A DNA stretch of 64,000 nucleotides from DATARN01 sp963851105. GTDB taxonomy: Bacteria > Actinomycetota > Acidimicrobiia > Acidimicrobiales > Palsa-688. The stretch is from positions 310,001 through 374,000 of the forward strand of contig CAWKNP010000008.1 in assembly GCA_963851105.1 (NCBI GenBank), written 5' to 3'. Under the pieces are notes generated by a model. That model had not been told where the DNA came from. It ran no database searches and saw only the letters and a list, made by a program, of their open reading frames with translations. The position numbers and the translations under genes were made by a program. Below are positions 19,470 through 31,183 of this stretch, in pieces (position 1 is the stretch's first letter; every line of letters begins with the position of its first letter).

Positions 19470-20876
19470 CTACCCCTCAACGCCGGGGATTGACCCTGCC
19501 AGGATGCGCTTCACGGCTGCGGCGGGGATCGGGATCCAATCCGGGCGGTATGCCTTCTCGTAGGCGAGCTCGTAGAGCGCCTTCTGCAACTCGAACGCCA
19601 GCGACACGGCCTCGCGCACCTCGGGCCGTTCCGGCAGCAGGGCGGCGATGCCGGCAGTGGCGAAATAGCCGTCGCGAAAGGCGCTGCGATTGCGCTGCTC
19701 CCACTTGTCGGCCAAGGGCTGCAGCTGCTCGCGTTCGTTGCTCTCCTGCTCTGCCAGCACGTAGGCGGCCGCATAGTGGAACGACCGGAACATCCCGGTC
19801 ACGTCCTTGAACGGGGAGGTGGACGCCAGGCGCTCGGCCTTGCCGCGAGCCGGTTCCCCCTCGAAGTCGAGTACATACCAGCCGGTGTCGGTCCGCATCA
19901 CCTGCGCCAAGTGGTAGTCGCCGTGGACGCGGATGGCGGGGCCGGGGTCCTCGACGGCGTGCAGCTGGGCCATCAATTCGCTCGCCGAGCCGCTGAACGC
20001 GGCGCCGACCACGGCCCGCAACTGGTCCTCCACCTCGGCCAGAACGCCGGGCCAGCCCCTGGTACGAAACTGGTCCCGGTCGACCCCGAATGAGTGGGCC
20101 ATGGCCAGGTGCATCTCGGCGGTGACGTGGCCGAGGCGCGCCGCTTCGTGGGCGAAATCGCCTCCCGCATCGGCGGGATCGTCGGGGCGCACGGAGTAGA
20201 GGTTGCGCAACGAAGCCAGCGCCAGGGCCCAGCCTTCCGACCCGCCCGCCAGATACCGCTGCACGAACGCCAGGTCGGTGTCGTCGCGTTGCCACACCGC
20301 CAGCGGCGCCGCCACATGTGCGAAGCCGGCGCGGGCGAGGGATTCGGTGACCTCGACGTCGGGGTTGCGGCCTTCCTGGAGTCGCCGGAACACCTTGGCA
20401 ATTACGTCGTTGTCGTACACGAGGGACGTGTTGGACTGCTCGACGCCGACGGGCCGCACCCGTTCCGCCTGCAGCGCGTTGGCGGTGATCACCGCCAGGA
20501 AGGGCAGCATCAGCTCGGGATCGACGGTGGCGTCGTAGTAGTAGCGATCGCCGACCGATCCGAGGACCCCCACGTCGTGGCCTTTCAGGAACTCGGCGTG
20601 CTCGCCATTGGGCCGCTCCCCGATGAGCAGCTGGTAGCGGGCGCCCGGCGGCGGCGGCGCCGTCGCGTCGTCAGCCGGCCCCGGGGCGGGAATCGTCACG
20701 ATCGTCCACAACAACCGGTGGGCACCATTGGCGGTGGTGATGAGCACGTCGGAACGCACGACCGCCACCGCGTCGGGACGGCCCCCGCTGTACCACCGCT
20801 GGCGGCCCAGGTAATCCGGGATCAGAGCCAGGACACCCTCCGGCAGGAGATCGCTCGCACCTGCGGTCTCGCTCAC
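19470..20876 (-). CDS. mak: Maltokinase (Mak/Pep2)
   Basis: 468 residues, ATP-dependent formation of maltose 1-phosphate from maltose, the donor for GlgE. The aminoglycoside-kinase-like fold shows an N-terminal cap (YLGRQRWYSG) and the catalytic loop IRVHGDYHLAQVM with the metal-binding LDFEGEPARGKAERL. Its ATG overlaps the treS stop by 4 bases. In many bacteria TreS and maltokinase are fused; here they are separate but translationally coupled, consistent with the known TreS-Mak complex. Family assignment is firm from motif and context. Confidence 0.93.
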   Translation of the reverse strand: MSETAGASDLLPEGVLALIPDYLGRQRWYSGGRPDAVAVVRSDVLITTANGAHRLLWTIVTIPAPGPADDATAPPPPGARYQLLIGERPNGEHAEFLKGHDVGVLGSVGDRYYYDATVDPELMLPFLAVITANALQAERVRPVGVEQSNTSLVYDNDVIAKVFRRLQEGRNPDVEVTESLARAGFAHVAAPLAVWQRDDTDLAFVQRYLAGGSEGWALALASLRNLYSVRPDDPADAGGDFAHEAARLGHVTAEMHLAMAHSFGVDRDQFRTRGWPGVLAEVEDQLRAVVGAAFSGSASELMAQLHAVEDPGPAIRVHGDYHLAQVMRTDTGWYVLDFEGEPARGKAERLASTSPFKDVTGMFRSFHYAAAYVLAEQESNEREQLQPLADKWEQRNRSAFRDGYFATAGIAALLPERPEVREAVSLAFELQKALYELAYEKAYRPDWIPIPAAAVKRILAGSIPGVEG

Positions 20877-22548
20877 TGATCCACCAGCTGGAACCAGTAG
20901 AAGCCGTACGGCGCCAGGGTCACGAAGTAGGGCAGCTCACCGACCTTGGGGAACGGGACCCGGCCAAGCAGCTCGATCGGCGTCGCCCCCTGGTACTGCT
21001 GCAGCGGGAGCTCGGCGGGCTGCGCCAGGCGCGACAGGTTGAACACGCAGAGCACCGTGTCCTCCTCCCGCCAGTTGTCGCAGGTGCGGCGGACATAGGC
21101 CAGCACGGACGGATTCTCCGTCGAGATGACCTCGAAGCTGCCGGTCCCGAAGACGGGACGGCGCTTGCGCACCTCGAGCAGCCGCTTCATCCAATGCAGC
21201 ATCGAGCTGGGGTCGCGCATCTGGGCTTCCACGTTGCACGCCTGGTAGCCGTACACCGGGTCCATGAGGGGAGGCAGGTAGAGCTGGGCGAAGTCCGCCC
21301 GGCTGAAGCCGGCGTTGCGGTCGGGCGACCACTGCATCGGGGTGCGGACGCTGTCACGGTCGCCGAGATAGATGTTGTCCCCCATCCCGATCTCGTCGCC
21401 GTAGTACAGGATCGGCGATCCCGGCAGCGAGAACAGCAAGGCGTGCAACAGCTCGGCGACGCGCCGGTCGTTGTCGACCAGGGGCCGCAGCCGCCGGGCG
21501 ATGCCGATGTTGCGCTTCATGCGCGGGTCCTTGGCGTACTCCGAGTACATGTAGTCGCGCTCGTCGTCGGTGACCATCTCCAACGTCAACTCGTCGTGGT
21601 TGCGCAGGAAGATGCCCCACTGGGCGCCCACGGGAATGGCGGGGGTCCGCGCCAGGATCTCGGTGACGGGATAGCGCTGCTCCCGGCGGATGGCCATGAA
21701 CAGCCGCGGCATGACCGGGAAGTGGAAGCACATGTGGCATTCGTCGCCGTCGCCGAAGTAGTCGACGACGTCCTCGGGCCACTGGTTGGCCTCGGCCAGC
21801 AGCACCCGTCCGGGGAACTCGCTGTCCACCTCTTTGCGAATGCGTTTCAGGTACTCGTGGGTCTCGGGCAAGTTTTCGCCGTTGGTGCCGTCGCGCTCGA
21901 AGAGGTAGGGGACAGCGTCGAGCCGGAACCCGTCGAGGCCCAGGTCCAGCCAGAACCGTACGACGGCGAGCATGGCGTCGGCGACCTCGGGATTGTCGAA
22001 GTTCAAGTCGGGCTGGTGCGAGAAGAACCGGTGCCAGTAGTACTGGCCCCGCACCGGATCCCACGTCCAGTTCGATTTCTCGGTGTCGACAAAGATCACC
22101 CGGGCCTCGGGCCAGCGCTGGTCGTCGTCGTTCCACACGAACCAGTCCGCCTTCGGGTTGGTCCTGTCCCGCCGGGATTCGATGAACCAGGGGTGCTGAT
22201 CGCTGGTGTGGTTCATCACCAAGTCGGCGATGACCCGGATGCCTCGTTTGTGGGCCTCCTCCACCAGCTCGACGACATCGGCCAGCTGGCCGTACTCGGG
22301 GAGGATGGTGAAGAAGTCGCTGATGTCGTAGCCGCCGTCGCGCAACGGCGACTGGTAGAACGGCAGCAGCCACAGGCAGTCGACCCCCAGCCACTGGAGA
22401 TAGTCGAGCTTGGCGATCACGCCCTGAAGGTCGCCGGTCCCGTCGTCGTTGGCGTCGTAAAAGCCGCGAACGAGGATCTCGTAGAACGTGGCCGTCCGGT
22501 ACCACTGGGTGTCGCCCTCGAACGAGGAAACGGGTGTGAATGCCGACA

Positions 22549-22549
<1 letters not shown>
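20873..22549 (-). CDS. treS: Trehalose synthase TreS (maltose alpha-glucosyltransferase)
   Basis: 558 residues, GH13. Interconverts trehalose and maltose. It begins at ATG 22549, which shares one base with the glgE stop (TGATG). The N-terminal EGDTQWYRTATFYEILVRGF and VDCLWLLPFYQSPLRDGGYD are typical TreS sequence. The nucleophile Asp is in DGFRLDAVPY, the acid Glu in LLAEANQW, and the second Asp in LRNHDELTLE. No maltokinase domain follows. With Mak it converts trehalose to maltose 1-phosphate; with GlgP it can also run toward trehalose. Confidence 0.97.
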
Positions 22550-24510
<1,961 letters not shown>

Positions 24511-24517
24511 GGCCCCC

Positions 24518-24523
24518 AGGCTA
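24518..24523 (-). promoter_or_regulatory. -10 element of the glgE-treS-mak-glgB operon
   Basis: TAGCCT (minus strand) ends 7 bases before the GTG of glgE, the same hexamer and spacing seen at several other unit heads in this window. No clear -35 partner. Confidence 0.45.
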
Positions 24524-24609
24524 AGGCACCTTTGGGGGTGGCCCAACCAACGCGCCCGCTGGATAACGGATCTCTGACGCCTCGTTGGTCGCAAGAAGGG
24601 GTCCGCGCC

Positions 24610-24615
24610 TAGGTT
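24610..24615 (+). promoter_or_regulatory. -10 element of glgP
   Basis: TAGGTT ends 8 bases before the ATG at 24624; TTGGTC about 19 bases upstream may be the -35. It shares a 113-base intergenic region with the divergent glgE promoter, so the two units may be co-regulated. Confidence 0.4.
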
Positions 24616-24623
24616 CGGTCGTC

Positions 24624-27161
24624 ATGAGAGCTCTCCGCAGCTTCACCGTCCGGGCCAGCCTCCCGCCCGCCCTGGCGCCCCTGCAGGAGGTTGCGTCCAA
24701 CCTCCGCTGGTCGTGGGATGACCGCACGAGAGATCTTTTTCGCTGGCTCGACCCGCAGAAGTGGGAGGAGTCCCAGCACGACCCGATGCGCATGCTGGGC
24801 AGGGTCGGCCGGGAGCGCCTCGAAATGCTGGCCCGGGACCCCGCCTTCATGGGATTCCTCGGCGAGATCCGCGACGACCTGACCCGCTACATGGTCGCCC
24901 CCCGGTGGTTCCAGAACCTCCCGGCCAGCGCGCTGCGCGCCGTTGCCTACTTCTCGCCCGAGTTCGGCATCGCCGAGGCCCTGCCCCAATACTCGGGCGG
25001 CCTCGGGGTGCTGGCCGGCGACCACCTGAAGGCGGCGTCGGGCCTCGGACTGCCCCTGACCGGCGTCGGCCTCATGTACCGCCATGGGTATTTCCGCCAG
25101 CAGCTCAACGCGGGGGGATGGCAGGAGGAGTACTACCCGATTCTCGACCCCCACGCCATGGCCCTCACCTTGGTGGAGGGCAAGAAGGTCACCGTCGACC
25201 TGGGGGGCGAGACCCTGACCGCCCAGATCTGGCTGGCCCAGGTCGGCCGGGTGAAGCTGTACCTCCTCGACGCCGACGTGGACGAGAACACCGACGATCT
25301 CCGCAATGTCACCGACCGGCTGTACGGCGGCGGCACCGAGCACCGCATCCGCCAGGAGATCCTTCTCGGCGTTGGCGGCGTCCGGGCGCTGCTCGCCGTC
25401 GGCGAGCCGACCCAGGTGTTCCACACCAACGAGGGCCACGCCGGGTTCCTCGGCCTCGAGCGGATCCGCTCGCTCATTGTCACCAACAAGCTCAGTTTCC
25501 GCGAGGCAATCGTGGCGGTGCGGGCCGCGACCATCTTCACGACCCACACTCCGGTGCCCGCCGGCATCGACCGCTTCCCCCGCGAGCTGATGGAACGGTA
25601 CTTCTGGAGCTGGGCCTCGGAGTGCGGGCTGTCGATCGACCAGCTCATGGAGTTGGGCCATTTTCCCGACGAGTCCCCCCACGCCCCATTCAACATGGCG
25701 GTGATGGGCCTGCGGCTGGCGGGGCTGTCCAACGGGGTCTCGCAGCTGCACGGCAAGGTGAGCCGGGAGATGTTCCAGGCGCTCTGGCCGGGCATCGAGA
25801 CCTCCGACGCGCCGATCAGGTCGGTGACCAACGGGGTCCACGCCCCGACGTGGGTGTCGTCGGAGATGGACGAGCTCCTTACCCGCCACGTCCGCCCGGC
25901 GTGGGACGAGGCGGCAGCGCCGGAATGGTCACGGGTGGCGTCGGTGCGCGATGACGACCTGTGGCGGGTTCGGGAGCAGGGCCGCGAGGCGCTGGTGGCC
26001 TTCGTGCGGATCCGCCTGCGCCGGGCGTTGCTCGACCGCGGGGTGAGCGAGAGCGACGTGTCGTGGACCAACGAGGTGCTCGATCCCCGCCTGCTCACCA
26101 TCGGCTTCGCCCGGCGGTTCGCGTCGTACAAGCGGGCGACCCTGCTGCTGTCGCAGCCCGACCGGCTCCGCGACCTGCTGCTGGCTCCCGACCGCCCCAT
26201 CCAGCTGGTGTTCGCGGGCAAGGCTCATCCCGCCGACGACATCGGCAAGGAGATGATCCGCGAGATCGTCCAGTTCTCCCACGACCCCGCGGTGCGCCAT
26301 CGCATTGCCTTCGTCGAGGACTACGACATCGCGGTGGCCCGCATGTTGTGCCAGGGGTCCGACGTGTGGCTCAACACGCCCCGCCGGCCCATGGAGGCGT
26401 CGGGCACCAGCGGGGAAAAGGCGTTGCTGTCAGGCGCCCTCAACTGCTCCATCCTCGACGGCTGGTGGGCCGAGATGTTCGACGGCTCCAATGGTTGGGC
26501 CATCCCGTCGGCCGAGGCCTACGAGGACCTGGTGCAACGGGACAAGGCAGAGGCCGACGGCCTGTTCGAGATCCTCGAAGGACAGATCGTGCCCATGTTC
26601 TACGACCGCTTCGAGGGACCGGTCCCCCGGCGCTGGGTGCGGAGGATCCGTTCGTCGCTGCAGACCCTCGGCCCCAAGGTGCTGGCGTCGCGGATGGTCA
26701 AGGACTACGTGCAGGAGATGTACGAGCCGACGGCGGCGCGCGCCGACGCTATGACGGCCGACGACTTCGCCCGGGCCCGGGCCCTCGCCGCCTGGCAGGA
26801 ACGGGTCAGGGCGGCGTGGGGCGACCTGGCGGTCGAAGCGGTGCGGTGGGAACCCAACAGCCTGGTCGCCGACTTGTGGACGGCGCGCCAGGTGGAGGCC
26901 GACGTGTGCCTCGGGAAGCTGTCGAGCGACGACGTGGCGGTCGAGCTCCTGCACGGGCCGGTCGGCCCGACCGGTGAGCTGACCGAGACGTCGACCGTTC
27001 CCCTGGCTCTTGTCGGCACCGCGTCGGCCGATGGCAAGGCGCTCTACCAGGGGACCTTCACCTGCGAGCGGGCCGGTCGCTACGGCATTGCGGTGCGGGT
27101 GGTGGCGTCCCATCCCGATCTGGCGGTGCCGGTCGAGATGGGGTGTGTCACCTTGGCGTAG
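24624..27161 (+). CDS. glgP: Alpha-glucan phosphorylase GlgP
   Basis: 845 residues, GT35. Releases glucose 1-phosphate from alpha-glucan with PLP as cofactor. It belongs to the shorter-start bacterial type whose N-terminus contains NLRWSWDD. Other landmarks are YFSPEFGIAEALPQYSGGLG, VFHTNEGHAGFL, TTHTPVPAGIDRF, FARRFASYKRATL and the PLP-lysine region EASGTSGEKALLSG. The C-terminal part after residue about 740 is a beta-type extension. Divergent from glgE, it degrades the polymer the leftward operon builds, so one locus holds both directions of glucan turnover. Confidence 0.96.
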   Translation: MRALRSFTVRASLPPALAPLQEVASNLRWSWDDRTRDLFRWLDPQKWEESQHDPMRMLGRVGRERLEMLARDPAFMGFLGEIRDDLTRYMVAPRWFQNLPASALRAVAYFSPEFGIAEALPQYSGGLGVLAGDHLKAASGLGLPLTGVGLMYRHGYFRQQLNAGGWQEEYYPILDPHAMALTLVEGKKVTVDLGGETLTAQIWLAQVGRVKLYLLDADVDENTDDLRNVTDRLYGGGTEHRIRQEILLGVGGVRALLAVGEPTQVFHTNEGHAGFLGLERIRSLIVTNKLSFREAIVAVRAATIFTTHTPVPAGIDRFPRELMERYFWSWASECGLSIDQLMELGHFPDESPHAPFNMAVMGLRLAGLSNGVSQLHGKVSREMFQALWPGIETSDAPIRSVTNGVHAPTWVSSEMDELLTRHVRPAWDEAAAPEWSRVASVRDDDLWRVREQGREALVAFVRIRLRRALLDRGVSESDVSWTNEVLDPRLLTIGFARRFASYKRATLLLSQPDRLRDLLLAPDRPIQLVFAGKAHPADDIGKEMIREIVQFSHDPAVRHRIAFVEDYDIAVARMLCQGSDVWLNTPRRPMEASGTSGEKALLSGALNCSILDGWWAEMFDGSNGWAIPSAEAYEDLVQRDKAEADGLFEILEGQIVPMFYDRFEGPVPRRWVRRIRSSLQTLGPKVLASRMVKDYVQEMYEPTAARADAMTADDFARARALAAWQERVRAAWGDLAVEAVRWEPNSLVADLWTARQVEADVCLGKLSSDDVAVELLHGPVGPTGELTETSTVPLALVGTASADGKALYQGTFTCERAGRYGIAVRVVASHPDLAVPVEMGCVTLA

Positions 27162-27219
27162 TACCACCTCGGGCGCGGTGTTTGGAAGCCCCGGGCGTGC
27201 TGCCGATGCCTATCGGGCC

Positions 27220-27396
27220 TCAGAGGAGGCTGGCGACGATCAGAAGCAGGAGGGCGACGATCAGAACGGCCGCGATGACGGCCCTGCCGGGGTGGCGGCG
27301 GGCCTGGGGCCGGTCATCCAGATCGTCGGGGGAGCCCCAGTCCCAGAAATCGGGGTCGTTGGGGTCCCGGGGGACGGGACCGACGGGTGTCGGCAC
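27220..27396 (-). CDS. 58-residue tail-anchored membrane protein
   Basis: Starts GTG right after the enoyl-CoA hydratase TAG (0-base gap). The first 35 residues are acidic and proline-rich (DPNDPDFWDWGSPDDLDD), then basic (ARRHPGRA), then one hydrophobic helix of about 18 residues ending in LIVASLL. The layout is that of a C-tail-anchored protein with a Trp/Asp-rich cytosolic face. Coupling to the hydratase and a sensible topology support it. No family known to me. Confidence 0.55.
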   Translation of the reverse strand: MPTPVGPVPRDPNDPDFWDWGSPDDLDDRPQARRHPGRAVIAAVLIVALLLLIVASLL

Positions 27397-28173
27397 CTAG
27401 CGGCCCTCGAAGCGGGCCTTGCCGGGCCCCCCGGCCAGGAACGAGGCGACACCGCTGCGGGCGTCGGCGGTCTCGAAAACCTGGACGAACAGCTCGCCTT
27501 CGATGTCCAGCGCGTCCGCCAGCGCCCGGTCGTGGCCGGCGTCGATCGCCCGCTTGGCGAGCCCTTGGGCGACCACCGCCCCGGCCGCCAACTGCGCGGC
27601 GAGCTCCACGGCCCGCACGAAGACCTGCTCGGCGGGAACGACCCGGTCGGCGAGGCCGATGCGCAAAGCTTCGTTCGCATCGACCTGGCGGCCCGTGAGA
27701 ACCAGGTCCTTGGCGCGGGCGGCGCCGACCAGGCGGGCCAACCGCTGCGTTCCTCCCGCCCCGGGAATGATGCCGAGCAGGATCTCAGGTTGGCCCATCC
27801 GGGCGGTGTCGGCGACGATGCGCAGGTCACAGGCGCAGGCCAGTTCGCAGCCACCCCCGAGGGCGTAGCCGGTGACGGCCGCGATAACGGTCCGGGGTAT
27901 GGCCGCCACGGTGTCGAAGGCCCGTCGCATCTGGGCATTGACGGCCCGAGCCTCGTCGGGACCCCCGAACTCGGTGACGTCGGCGCCGGCGGCAAAGATG
28001 CGGTCCCCGCCCCAGATGACGACCGCCCCGGGGGGATCGGCGACCAGGTCAGCGGCCGCGGCCTCCAGTTGGGCCGCCATCGCCAGCGACAGCGCATTGG
28101 CCTTGGGGCGGTCGAGGCGGATGACCGCCACCGCGTCGGGTCGCCGGTCGAGTGTGATGAACGCTCCGGCCAC
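27397..28173 (-). CDS. Enoyl-CoA hydratase/isomerase family protein
   Basis: 258 residues, crotonase fold. It begins GTG (VAGAFITLDRRPD), overlapping nothing and lying 10 bases after meaB. The oxyanion-hole segments are AAGADVTEFGG and ALGGGCELACACDLRI; GIIPGAGGTQRLARLVG holds the glutamate region. The C-terminal trimer helix ends ASFLAGGPGKARFEGR, a form frequent in actinobacterial EchA proteins. Hydrates or isomerises acyl-CoAs; adjacency to meaB suggests branched-chain or propionyl-CoA metabolism, but that is inference. Confidence 0.9.
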   Translation of the reverse strand: MAGAFITLDRRPDAVAVIRLDRPKANALSLAMAAQLEAAAADLVADPPGAVVIWGGDRIFAAGADVTEFGGPDEARAVNAQMRRAFDTVAAIPRTVIAAVTGYALGGGCELACACDLRIVADTARMGQPEILLGIIPGAGGTQRLARLVGAARAKDLVLTGRQVDANEALRIGLADRVVPAEQVFVRAVELAAQLAAGAVVAQGLAKRAIDAGHDRALADALDIEGELFVQVFETADARSGVASFLAGGPGKARFEGR

Positions 28174-28183
28174 CGCGCCCACG

Positions 28184-29218
28184 CTACCCACGCTCCCCGG
28201 TTGCGAGTTGGATGAGGAGGAGGTCGGCGGCGCGATAGGGGTCAAGGGCGCGGTCGAGGACCTGCTGGCGGACCGCGAGGTAGGCCTGACCGTCCTCCAG
28301 CCGGTCGATGTTGCGTTCGAGGCGCCGTATCAGGACTTCGCGCAATTCCATGACCAGCCGCCGCCTGCGACGTTCGGCCAGCTGGCCCGATTCCTCCAGG
28401 AATCGCCGGTGGTCACCGATCGCCGCCCAGACCTCGGCCACCCCCGAGCCGGTGGTGGCCACCGCCGCCAGGATCGGAGGTCGCCAGTCGCCCGGCTCCC
28501 GGCCGGGTCCCAGGTCGAGCATGTGGTCGAGATCGCGGGCGGTCTCGGCGGCGCCCGGGCGGTCCGCCTTGTTGACCACGAAGATGTCGGCGACCTCGAG
28601 AAGGCCCGCCTTGTTGGCCTGGATGGCGTCACCCCATCCGGGATTGACGACGACGACGGTGGTGTCGGTCGCCCCCGCCACTTCGATCTCGACCTGGCCG
28701 ACGCCGACGGTTTCGACCAGCACCAGGCCGACGCCGGCCGCGGCCAGGACCCGGATGGCCTCCGGCGTCGCCAGGGCGAGACCGCCGAGATGGCCCCTGG
28801 TCGCCATCGACCTTATGAACACCCCGTCGTCGAGGGTGTGCTCCTGCATCCGGACCCGGTCGCCCAGCAACGCCCCGCCGCTGAACGGCGACGAAGGGTC
28901 GACCGCCAGCACCCCGACGGCGTCGCCGCCGCGGCGGTGCTCGGTGATGAGGCGGTCGGTAAGGGTCGACTTGCCGGACCCGGGCGCCCCGGTGATACCC
29001 ACGGTGTACGCGTCGCCGCCGTGCGGGAATGTGAGCCGGGCCACCTGGCGGGCCCCGTCACCGCCACGTTCGATCAGCGAGATCAGGCGGGCGGTGGCGG
29101 ATCGGTCACCGTCCCGGGAAGCCGCGACCAGCTCGTCGGGCGAGCGCCGGCCGGGCGCCGCAGGGAGCGCGTCGCCGACGTCAGGCTCCGGCAACCGCTT
29201 CGTCGCATCGCTGCACAT
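28184..29218 (-). CDS. meaB: MeaB/ArgK family GTPase (methylmalonyl-CoA mutase chaperone)
   Basis: 344 residues. G1 is GAPGSGKST; VDPSSPFSGGALLGDRVRM and MATRGHLGGLA are MeaB-specific; ETVGVGQVE is the G3 region and VVNKADRPGA is G4. The C-terminal dimer arm (EVLIRRLERNIDRL) is present. It protects and reloads adenosylcobalamin in methylmalonyl-CoA mutase. No mutase subunit is in the window, so the partner is elsewhere. The ATG at 29218 overlaps the end of murA by 38 bases; longer reading into murA is unlikely. Confidence 0.93.
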   Translation of the reverse strand: MCSDATKRLPEPDVGDALPAAPGRRSPDELVAASRDGDRSATARLISLIERGGDGARQVARLTFPHGGDAYTVGITGAPGSGKSTLTDRLITEHRRGGDAVGVLAVDPSSPFSGGALLGDRVRMQEHTLDDGVFIRSMATRGHLGGLALATPEAIRVLAAAGVGLVLVETVGVGQVEIEVAGATDTTVVVVNPGWGDAIQANKAGLLEVADIFVVNKADRPGAAETARDLDHMLDLGPGREPGDWRPPILAAVATTGSGVAEVWAAIGDHRRFLEESGQLAERRRRRLVMELREVLIRRLERNIDRLEDGQAYLAVRQQVLDRALDPYRAADLLLIQLATGERG

Positions 29219-30452
29219 CGGCACCGAGGGCCCGCAGGCGCCCCGGAAGGTCCTCGTAGCCCCGATCGATGTGCTCGGCATCGGACACCACCGTCTCGCC
29301 TTCGGCCGCCAAGCCCGCGACCACCAAGGCGGCGCCGGCGCGGATGTCGCTCGCCCGCACGGGTGCCCCCGACAACCGGGGAACACCGCGCACCACGGCG
29401 TGGCGGCCTTCGGTGCGGATGTCGGCGCCCATGCGGATCAGCTCCGACACGTACTTGAACCGCCCCGCGAACAGGTTCTCCGTCACGATGGCCACGCCGT
29501 CGGCGACGCTCAGCATCGTCACGAACAACGGCTTGTAGTCCGTTGCGATCCCCGGGTACGGCAACGTCGCAACGTCGACGGCGCCCAGCCGGCGGTGCGC
29601 CATCGCCCACAGCCCGCTGCTGCTCGGGGCGATGCGAACGCCCATGTCGCCCAGTTTCTGGATGAACATGTCCATGTGGTCGGGTCGGGCCCCGTCGATG
29701 GTGATCTCGCCGCCCGCCAGCGCCACCGCCGCCAGGTAGGTGGCCGCTTCGATGCGGTCGGGGATGACGGTGTGGTCGGCGGGCTCGAGGCCGGCGACCC
29801 CCTCGATCTCAAGGGTCGATGTGCCGGCGCCGACGATCATGGCGCCCATGCGGTTGAGCAGCGCCGCCAGGTCGGCGATCTCGGGCTCGCGCGCCGCGTT
29901 CTCGATGATCGTCGTCCCTTTGGCCAGCACCGCGGCGAGCAGCAGGTTCTCCGTCGCCCCGACGCTCGGGAACTCGAGCACGATGCGCGCCCCGAGCAGC
30001 TGGTCGGTGGTTGCCTCGATGTAGCCGTGGCGCACCTGGAAGTGCGCCCCCATCTGCTCCAACCCGGCCAGGTGCATGTCGATCGGCCGGGAGCCGAAGT
30101 CGTCGCCGCCGGGCATGGCCACCCGGGCATGCCCGGTGCGCCCGAGGAGCGGCCCGAGCACGACGATGGAGGCCCGCATCCGCTCGACCAGCTCGTAGGG
30201 CGCTTCGGTCCCGACGTCGGTGCCGCGCCGCAGGATGACCTCGTGGGGCGCCGGCCTGGTGACGGCCACGCCCATGCACGTCAGCAGCTCCGCCATGATG
30301 TCCACGTCGGTGATGGCCGGGACGTTGCGGAAGTGGTACTCCCCTTCCGCCAGCAGGCTGGCGGCCATCAGCTTGAGCGCCGAGTTCTTTGCCCCCCCCA
30401 CCTGGACCGTTCCCTCGAGCGGCCCGTTGGCCCGGACGACGATGTGGCTCAT
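29181..30452 (-). CDS. murA: UDP-N-acetylglucosamine 1-carboxyvinyltransferase MurA (Asp-type)
   Basis: 423 residues, first committed step of peptidoglycan synthesis. GAKNSALKLMAASLLAEG opens the protein and RASIVVLGPLLGR precedes the active-site loop. That loop reads MPGGDDFGSRPID, so the residue usually Cys (Cys115 in E. coli) is Asp117. Mycobacterium and Chlamydia carry the same change, which leaves activity but prevents fosfomycin alkylation. ATG 30452 gives the right N-terminus (MSHIVVRANGPLEG). It begins divergently from the hemolysin III gene. Confidence 0.97.
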   Translation of the reverse strand: MSHIVVRANGPLEGTVQVGGAKNSALKLMAASLLAEGEYHFRNVPAITDVDIMAELLTCMGVAVTRPAPHEVILRRGTDVGTEAPYELVERMRASIVVLGPLLGRTGHARVAMPGGDDFGSRPIDMHLAGLEQMGAHFQVRHGYIEATTDQLLGARIVLEFPSVGATENLLLAAVLAKGTTIIENAAREPEIADLAALLNRMGAMIVGAGTSTLEIEGVAGLEPADHTVIPDRIEAATYLAAVALAGGEITIDGARPDHMDMFIQKLGDMGVRIAPSSSGLWAMAHRRLGAVDVATLPYPGIATDYKPLFVTMLSVADGVAIVTENLFAGRFKYVSELIRMGADIRTEGRHAVVRGVPRLSGAPVRASDIRAGAALVVAGLAAEGETVVSDAEHIDRGYEDLPGRLRALGADVQRCDEAVAGA

Positions 30453-30487
30453 TGTCGCCAAGTATTGCCGCTGAACGCCGGCGAGCC

Positions 30488-31183
30488 GTGAACCGCGGCC
30501 CTCGCTGGCAGACTCTCGTGGTGCCTGCGGCTGCTCTCGACGTAGCGAAGACCAAGCCCCGTTGGCGCGGCGTCGCCCACCTCGGCGCCTTCTGCGTCTC
30601 CCTGGTCGCGGGCCCCGCGCTCGTTGTGGCGGCACCGGGAACGGGGCCCAAGGTGGCGATCGGGATCTACGCGGCATCGATGACCGCGCTGTTCGGTGTC
30701 AGCGCCCTGCTGCACCGCCGTACCTGGACACCGCCGGCCCGGCGGATCATGCGACGTCTGGATCACTCGATGATCTTTTTCCTGATCGCGGGCACCTATA
30801 CCGCGGTGGCACCACTCGCCCTGTCAGGAATCGCGCCGGTCATCATCCTGGTCCTGGTCTGGGTGGGCGGTGCCGCCGGGGTCATCGTCGAGCTGTTCTG
30901 GCTCGACGCTCCGAAGTGGGTGATCGCCCTGCCCTACGTGGTCGTGGGCTGGGTCGCGGTCGGCGCGGTGGCGCAGCTGGCCTCCGCCCTCGGCGGCGCC
31001 GGCATGGCCCTGCTGGGCGGCGGCGGGCTCGCCTACACCGTCGGAGCGGTGGTCTACGCCCTGCGGCGGCCCGATCCCTGGCCGGCCCTGTTCGGCTATC
31101 ACGAGGTGTTCCACGGCCTGACCATCGTGGCCGCGGCCGCCCACTACGTGCTGATCGCCCGGTACGTCCTGCCCCGGGCATGA
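30488..31183 (+). CDS. Hemolysin III family (PAQR-like) membrane protein
   Basis: About 231 residues with seven hydrophobic helices. The PAQR/HlyIII metal-site motifs are visible: SALLHRR, LDHSMIFFLIAGTYTAV, and near the end GYHEVFHGLTIVAAAAHY with two His. Bacterial members are inner-membrane proteins; some show pore or hydrolase activity, but the normal role is unclear. GTG at 30488 or GTG at 30521 could start it; the latter gives a shorter cytosolic tail. Its stop overlaps the ATG of the MFS gene (ATGA), so the two are co-translated. Confidence 0.9.
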   Translation: MNRGPRWQTLVVPAAALDVAKTKPRWRGVAHLGAFCVSLVAGPALVVAAPGTGPKVAIGIYAASMTALFGVSALLHRRTWTPPARRIMRRLDHSMIFFLIAGTYTAVAPLALSGIAPVIILVLVWVGGAAGVIVELFWLDAPKWVIALPYVVVGWVAVGAVAQLASALGGAGMALLGGGGLAYTVGAVVYALRRPDPWPALFGYHEVFHGLTIVAAAAHYVLIARYVLPRA

